A stretch of DNA of 64,000 nt, taken from NCBI GenBank assembly GCA_037178855.1, contig JASJZC010000001.1, forward strand, positions 6,138,001-6,202,000, read 5' to 3'. The stretch comes from Oscheius sp. JU75 (taxonomy: Eukaryota; Nematoda; Chromadorea; Rhabditida; Rhabditidae). The notes under the pieces are model-generated. The model searched no databases. It saw nothing but the letters and a program-made list of their open reading frames with translations, and had not been told where the DNA came from. Below are positions 63,431-64,000 of the stretch, piece by piece. Made by a program: the position numbers and the translations under genes. Numbering within the stretch: position 1 is the stretch's first letter; the number at the start of each line of letters is the position of its first letter.

Positions 63431-63524
63431 CTCGAGCCGAAGAACCTGCTTGCAGACTTGCTTGTAGGCCCAATGCCAGAGCTGCTGAAGATTCCTCTTC
63501 TCGTCCTCCTCCACAATCGTTTGA
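63431..63524 (-). other. Candidate exon near the right edge
   Basis: 94 bp with an AAATTGCAG acceptor and a GTGGGT donor. Two frames are open; the more protein-like one reads QTIVEEDEKRNLQQLWHWAY, KQVCKQVLRLE. It may belong to UNC-13's N-terminal part or to a separate gene. Confidence 0.35.
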
Positions 63525-63826
63525 CTGCAATTTATGTGTCTATTTGACGAACTCTTCCACGATGAAAGTTCTCGCAAATTCGAAACATGCCAATACTCAC
63601 TGTGCAGTACTATTGGCACAGTGAGTAGTCAGACTGAGTTATAGAGCAGTAACAAGAGGCGCCACCCTCGGTCTAAGGGTCCCAATCGATCCCAGCTCAG
63701 TTCAACCATGGGCTATTTCCTTCACCAAGGTCGGTATAAATTTGGCAATGCCACAAAGCCAGTATCTAACAGTGGTTGAGCAGCTTCGAAAGTTCCCGTC
63801 CCTCTTACATGGCCACTTTCACTTAC

Positions 63827-64000
63827 TGTGCAATATCTGTTCTAGTCTCCTGTACCGCCTCTGGTTTATCGATACTAGGCTGTCGACTGTCGTCAGTCTC
63901 TTTGTCTGCATGGTAGGCCTCGTCCATCTTCCTTTGAGTCTCCTCTTCTGCCCGACGCCATTCTTCCTCTTCCCTCCAGCGTTCCTCATCCTGACTCGTC
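63827..64000 (-). other. Candidate Glu/Arg-rich coiled-coil exon, cut by the window edge
   Basis: Ends in a GTAAGT donor. The best frame reads SQDEERWREEEEWRRAEEET, QRKMDEAYHADKETDDSRQP, ... VQETRTDIAQ. Charged coiled coil like this is found in N-terminal regions of long UNC-13 forms, but the link is inference. Confidence 0.45.

Overview
This window is nuclear DNA of a small-genome animal, almost certainly a nematode. Genes are dense and lie on both strands. Most introns are 40-60 bp with a TTTCAG-type acceptor. Several start codons sit within about 10 bp of such an acceptor with no visible upstream exon, which is the look of spliced-leader trans-splicing. The gene content agrees: a transthyretin-like (TTL) secreted protein, a thioredoxin reductase ending Gly-Cys-Cys-Gly, a BAAT-type hydrolase, LIN-9, UNC-13 and an UNC-32-like V-ATPase a subunit. 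The species cannot be named from the sequence.

Layout, left to right: 5' end of a junctophilin gene (-, runs off the left edge); a 3 kb GA/CT-rich region without genes; taxilin (-); an unrecognised basic nuclear-type protein (-); LSM5 (-); a three-domain TTL protein (+) followed closely by the mismatch-repair endonuclease PMS2 (+); a RUN+SH3 protein of the RUSC/UNC-14 kind (+); LIN-9 (-) with a small basic protein gene just downstream; a V-ATPase a subunit (+) whose largest intron holds an intronless iPLA2 gene on the other strand; mitochondrial-type thioredoxin reductase (+) meeting a CCDC102-like gene (-) with one base between their stop codons; a BAAT/acyl-CoA thioesterase (+); a large secreted thrombospondin-type-1 protein (-); PRP38 (-); an RRM protein (-); a set of small minus-strand genes (one-pass membrane protein, Kunitz inhibitor, Pmp3-like protein, two weak models); then UNC-13 (-), with its N-terminal part unresolved towards the right edge.

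Housekeeping RNA genes (LSM5, PRP38), cell-cycle/repair genes (LIN-9, PMS2) and neuronal or membrane genes (UNC-13, V-ATPase a, junctophilin, RUN/SH3, taxilin) are interleaved. Several same-strand neighbours are only about 85-200 bp apart, as in nematode operons. The best biology is in the V-ATPase gene: two pairs of exons that look mutually exclusive, one of them an obvious tandem duplicate of a membrane-segment exon, plus the nested antisense lipase gene. A family of degenerate tRNA-like elements (A box and B box, some sharing a tail) is scattered through introns and gaps. All gene models are read by eye from splice signals, phase and family similarity; no alignment or transcript was available.
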